From NCBI RefSeq assembly GCF_037038585.1, contig NC_092560.1, positions 57,200,049 to 57,264,048 of the forward strand: a stretch of 64,000 nucleotides of DNA, read 5' to 3'. A program made the translations under genes and the position numbers. Below, one piece after another: positions 58,380 to 64,000 of this stretch. The notes under the pieces were generated by a model. The model was given only the letters and a program-made list of their open reading frames with translations, did not search any database and had not been told where the DNA came from. The DNA is from Patagioenas fasciata. Taxonomy: Eukaryota > Chordata > Aves > Columbiformes > Columbidae. Position 1 is the first letter of the stretch. Each line of letters begins with the position of its first letter.

Positions 58380-61300
58380 CAGTAATAATGGATGAGCTTC
58401 AGATAATGACTAAATTCTCAAATGTTCAGGTTGCAGGAATCTTTCTTAAATGCTGTAACTTGTGACTGGATTTAGTTATTTGAAACAGAATCCGAAGATA
58501 ATTTTTGTATGAGTTACATCTGAATCAGGAATATGGCAAGAGCAACATTTTTGCCTCCATCTGGCATTTCATCTTGTAGTTATATATTGGGAAAAGAGGA
58601 GAACAAAAATGTAAAATATGCTTAGCAAACAAGGATAACCAACAGCCTAAAGCTTCAGTAATTTTTTTTTGCAATATCAATTTCACATCTTGGTTAAGTG
58701 TTATGAATGCAATTACCACTTCAGGAATTCCATTGTGGTTAGCTTGTATGGGAGTCAGTGCTTGTAATTTGCATGTAGAACCTTGGGTATCTGTTGTAAC
58801 TTGCCTTTAAAAGAAAAAGCTTTTGAGAAAAATTCTCTTTCTACCCCCTGTGGCTCTTAATGCCTTCACAATGTCACGCAAAGACTCTGTAACAAAACCT
58901 CAGGGATTTGTTATATAAATTGCAGTCTGGACTTGACATCTTGTAATGTTGCTTCTCTTCATAGCACCTCATAGTACCCACAATTAGAGGCATGTGACTG
59001 AAAAATTGTTGACTGGGGTAATTTTTGATAGAGAAGCAGCTTATAAGTGCTCTTGGCAGTCACCAGTTCACTAGTCAGATGCAATGGGCAGTTATCATGC
59101 CTTAATGGTGAGCAGATGCATGCAGTTGCTTAACACAAGGTTTTCTTCTCAAGTCCTCTTGGGCTCAGTTTTCTGTCCTGTGTCTCCTAAGTCATGCAGT
59201 AAAAACTGTGCCTATCTGTCCTTCAGCCATAGAGACATATTGATAGAAGTATGTAAACATAGCAGAAATGGTGCTACAAGCAGAGAATTAGACGTAAGCA
59301 GACAGATGTATTTTCAGTGTTAATGAAGTCTGAAAAAAAACCCAAACCAAATCACCAAACAGAGAAGCAATTAATCTTGCAAACTGTATAAATAAGCCAA
59401 CTCGAATACTTGCATTGTGGCAACATTCTCCTTTTAAATATGTTTATTTTATTTATTATTACCCAATAATATAGCAGGGTAGTTTCCTAAACACTTTGGT
59501 GTTGTTTGTTTGTTTTAATACCACAAGAATAATTCTAATTAGTGCAAATTTGAGTTCCATTTACACACCAAAAGGAAAGCCTGCTCTTAAACGGTCATTG
59601 AGATTTTTCCAGATACCTCTTCTGTATCAAAAAGCAGTGCTATAGCTTCTGGAAGCATCTGTCATTTCCTCATGTGGATGACTTAATAATAATACCAGCC
59701 ATTGAAAATACAGTTAGGCTTTCATTCTCTAGAATATCCTCATGATGCAGGAAGACTTCTGATGCTTTTCATTATGTGTCATGGACCGATACTGAAGATA
59801 ACTATACTAACGAAAAATGGTGATAGTGGCCACTGCTGCCATCTCTGACAATGCTGTAATCACATTTGTATTATCTATTTAATGTAAAGTTTTGTGATAT
59901 AATCACCCTGCATTTACAGCAAAGCTAGCTTAAGTGTCAGTGCCATCTCATTGTACTAGAGGTAGGGATACAAAGCTTTAGTTGTCATGTGAAAGATTAC
60001 TTGGGTAGCTCTAGGGACATTTCTTTAAAATCTTGCTACACTACACACATTTTAATTACAATTAGTGAGGTCTATATGAAACATATAGTTTACTTAAAAT
60101 TGCAGTATGTAACCCATCATGCAAATTAAGTAACAAATCCTCCAAACATTCGTTCAAGTACTGGCTGGAATCTTAGTCTCTGTATGCTTAGTTCCATCCT
60201 GCGTTACTATGGAGGCTTTATCTGGAAAGCCATGGATGTGGTAGACTGAAACATATTGCAAATGTCCTGCAGAAAAGCTGAGGTAAAAAGCCCAAAGTGT
60301 TGCAGCTTAGGAAGATTTATAGCTTAAGAAATTTTGCTCAGTCTGTATCCAGTAAACCGCTGATCCCCAAAGACTCAGCTCTCAGCGCTTTATTTTTCAT
60401 TACAATGACAGTATGACCAGCCTAGTTGTTATGTTGTCATTTGTTCATGGGTTTTGGCCATGATATCTCTGCTTAATTAGTGATGTGTCATTAGGAAGTG
60501 CCTAAGGATACTGAGGTGGAGAATTATTTTAGAGATGAAAGGAAACTGACTAGTGCTCTTCCCATCTGTATTGTATTGTATGCAGGAACCCTGGAGTGTA
60601 TATATTTGCAGTAAAAGTTAGAATAAACAAGAAGATGAAGCAACTCTGTCCTCTTCCATCCATTTGTACCAGCCAGGCACTGCAAAAAAAATAGCTGGGA
60701 AGTCTTTCGTCATGGGCTCCTTGATGAACATTATGTGGGCATAACCACCATTTCTTCCTTTCTCTACGGGGTCCAGCACAGACATGTACAATAGAAGCAC
60801 TCAGAAATGATACTTCATGGCAGATTATTCTGGGGCAGTATTATTGGTCAGTGCAAGTTATAGCCATTTCTTCACTATGTTTTCCTAAGCTTAGGAAAAA
60901 CTTTAACATGTCAGTGATCTTGACAGTAGATCTGTCTGTTACTAAGATTTTATACTACATCTGCTTTACTGTTAAGTCTACTGAAATGAGGGGTTCAACA
61001 TCTACCTGCATTTAGCAAGGAGTGAGGAAGCTGGGCTGCAAAGATCAGCCAGATTCTCACAGGCACAGATGGAGAAGCAGAGCCCAACCCTGTCCTCTTC
61101 CAGCTTTTAGTACATGTGTACACAATGAGAAAGTGTTTGCACAGGAAGACGGTCTGCTGTAGGAAATTATTTCAATACCTGAGTGATAGATGTGGCATGC
61201 AACATCCTGTGTGAATCCTGCATTTCTTTTCCGATTTCAGTGCAGCACTTTAATATATTTGTAGTCTTTTATTTCTCTCTCTCTCTTTTTTTTTTTTTTT

Positions 61301-63065
61301 GAAGATAGTGTACTAATTTATGGTTTAAATGTGAAGATGAAACCTGTGCTGAGGCTGAGACTTTTTGCCAAATGTTACACTGCACTGAATTTTTACAGTT
61401 GAGATATAGGTCATGAAAATAGAGATTTATAGGAGAAGCCTGACAGACTTTTAAGGAAAGTAGAGCTGGAAAGTAGTTACAGATTAGAAATACATCCCTA
61501 TTGATATGTATTTCTGTGAAGTAACAGAAGAGCTTTGCACTGCATGTTCCCTCCCACCTCCAGGAAGAGCTAAGGTTCTTCAATGTGAAGAAGGAATTCT
61601 CACTATTTTAAAAAGTGTTCAGACATGTCCTTCACCTTCTGTTAGGAAATCATGCAGTCAAGTGCTTACTAATGGAGAGTGACTAACCTTCCATTGAGCT
61701 ATAGTGACACAAGCTTTGTGTCAAAGCTTTCACTGTGCAAGCAGAACCTACCCTTACCACAAATTCTTTCTGTGAACTTTCCCCTATCATTGACTTTACT
61801 TAATTATTTCCAACCATATTTAACTAAGGCAGTTTCCCTTTCTGATATGAATATTCCTTTTCAGAGTGTAATAATTCCATGCACTAATTGACCTATATAG
61901 AGCTGAGTGTTTACCAAATGGATAATGCTTAAATAAAGAATCAAGAGAGATACAGAAGAGATCCTGTTGCCCTGAGACTGTCCTTCTTTCTTAGCAAATG
62001 CACTCATATTTCAAAATGTTCCCTGGGTTAGAAAGCTGTACTGGCTGATTCAGTGTCAGATGTTCACTGAAGCATTACAGCTTCAAAGTCCCATTTCTTC
62101 TTGATAGTTGCAGCTTTGGATTTGTCCTCATTTTTACTGAAACTACCACATATTCTGCAAGACTGCAGGTGTGTCATTTTGAGAACTTACCCTTTTACAG
62201 GCTTCTATACCAAAATTCAAATCTCCACAAACCTTCTGTTGCTCACAGAAGTGAATATATGCAGAGCTATAGAGATGTTTAGTATCATAACGTATTTTTT
62301 TTTTCTCTATCCAGGCACTATCAATTCCGTATGAACCTACTGCTTAGTAATGAAAGAGGCATTCATGAAAAAAGAGACTGAGGTTTCCACACTTTTCAGC
62401 ATTGCACTATTTACCTTTTCATGCCTTAACAGGTGAATCAAAAGACCTACCTTAATCTTGATACAGTGTAACGTGGAGGGCTAAACTCTTTGGAGTGAGA
62501 TTCTGCTCAGGGGAGATCTGTAAAAGATCCCTGGAGTACTGCCACGCGAAGTGTGGCAACAAAAACATGTCTTGAATCCCATGTATCACCAGGACTTTCT
62601 CACCTTTGTTAGAGATCTTTCACATCCCTCCACCCACGAAGGACTCAGAACCTAATTATCTGGAGCAAGGTACTTAGTGTGATCCTCCAAGCCTAATGCT
62701 TCAGGAGTGCAGTGTCATGTTCCAGTCTGAACATATGGCAGGGAGGTAAAATCATATGTCTCAGGCCTCTTCTGGGGAAGGTCCTTATTCCATGTTGAAT
62801 AGTCACTGGATAAAATGCAGAAATGCTTTTTGGCACCCAAAGAAGGCACAGCTCACATCTACTAGAGGACAGCGACAGTGTCTTCCTCTTCAAGTGAGTT
62901 AGTTCATTTTCTTGCCCAATCTCTGTGCAGTAACAGAGCTTCTTCGAGAGTGGCCTTTCCTCTCAGAATAGCTTTCAGTTTGCTGTCATGAGTCTTTTTG
63001 AAACGAATTGCATGTACTTTTTAACAGTGTACAGTTTAACTGCTCTTTCTGTTAATATTTCAGCA

Positions 63066-63245
63066 CAGTTTGGGTTGGAAGGGACCTTTAAATGTCATCT
63101 AGTCCAACACCCCTACAAGGAGCAGGGACATCTTTAGATCAGGTTGCTCAGAGCTCCGTTCAGCCTGGCCTTGAATATCTCCAGGGATCAGGTGTCTATC
63201 ATTTCTCTGGGCAATCTGTGCCAGTGTTTCACCATACATCTTCAC
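63066..63245 (-). mobile_element. CR1 3' UTR fragment (reverse orientation)
   Basis: TTTGGGTTGGAAGGGACC, CATCTAGTCCAACACCC, CAGGTTGCTCAGAGC, CTGGCCTTGAATATCTCCAG and TCTCTGGGCAATCTG are complements of the standard CR1 tail words. The copy is about 180 bases with no coding part. Confidence 0.9.
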
Positions 63246-64000
63246 ATTTTATAGCTCTTCTAGAGCTGTCATGTGATTTCCAGTGTTCAAAAAAAAGTGT
63301 CAAGGAAATAAATGCCTTACTGTAGAATGTATACAGCAAGATTTCTGAGGGAACTGAGGGACTTTGGACACAGGAAGGGGAAAGGTCATATTTCAAGATT
63401 TCTAAAAAATATAAACTGAGACTTTTAAAACATGTTTGTATGAAGAAGCCATGCTTTTATATCATTGCAGTTGTCTCCTCTTTTTATTTAAATTACTTTC
63501 TTGAGGGAGCAAAAAATTGATCGTCACCATTGTTGGAAGCTCCAGTTCTCAGACTGATTTGCTTTTTGACTGTGCTGGCACATAATGTCTTTAAATGTCC
63601 TTTGCTGAAAAAGAATTAGATTAGTTAACAATTTCACTCAGTAATGTTGTATTCTAACCAACTGTAAAGTGTCAAACAACCATATAAAAATCAGATTACT
63701 AGATCAAAGAGACTACTGTAAGAAATATTTTTATCATGCACCTCAGATTTTGTTTTCTACTAAAATAAAATTTGAGGTATTTTTTTGAGGAAAATGGGAG
63801 ATTTTTTATGAGAATCAGCTGAACATTCAGATTTTTAAGATACCTCTGAGTGTTATGAATAAGAGTCTACATATGCTTGCGGTTAGAATGAGTAATTACT
63901 CAGGAATAAACTGTTGCTGAAGAGTGCTGACATGCCCCGAACTTAGACAGACTCTTCTGTTCCAAGGGCCCTTGAAACCACAGGGTTTCTGGGAGGTCTG
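63246..64000. other. Gene-free right end
   Basis: AT-rich sequence with no recognisable feature after the last CR1 fragment. Confidence 0.6.

Larger units (their letters stand above)
45096..63065. other. Gene-free 18 kb, AT-rich
   Basis: No frame longer than 104 codons and none with a known domain. It contains the simple repeats and hairpins listed separately. A 60-codon - strand frame at 60618-60800 has protein-like composition but no identified homologue. The rest looks like unique non-coding DNA. Confidence 0.6.

Overview
The window is vertebrate nuclear DNA, most likely from a bird. It is AT-rich, holds one intron-rich gene, and carries several 5'-truncated CR1-type LINE fragments whose 3' ends and reverse-transcriptase remnants match the family that dominates bird genomes. 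There are no bacterial gene arrays, no CRISPR array and no tRNA or rRNA gene that I could see. I could not assign a species.

The only gene I can support is PLK2 (polo-like kinase 2, also called SNK), on the + strand, CDS 23952-29463 in 14 exons. All 13 introns are GT-AG, and the spliced product is 665 residues with an intact kinase domain and two polo boxes. It starts inside a CpG island (about 23560-24545) with GC boxes and a TATA-like element at 23839. It ends in a roughly 590-base 3' UTR with AUUUA motifs and an AATAAA signal at 30028.

The 23.5 kb upstream and the 34 kb downstream hold no convincing protein-coding gene. Upstream there are two + strand CR1 fragments (8535-9352 and 10618-11121), an (AAAAC)n array, and A-rich or GT-rich low-complexity stretches. 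Downstream there are three - strand CR1 fragments (38012-38118, 44172-45095, 63066-63245), a (TTTTA)n array and a 268-base uninterrupted pyrimidine tract (42922-43189). That tract switches from a TTCCT pentamer to a TTCCCC hexamer. There are also several hairpins, including a perfect 22-bp palindrome at 53909-53930.

Human PLK2 lies on 5q11.2, and from general knowledge this part of human chromosome 5 corresponds to the bird Z chromosome. The window may therefore be Z-linked, but that is inference. I found no convincing undescribed system. The most unusual features are DNA-structure elements in the downstream gene-poor region.
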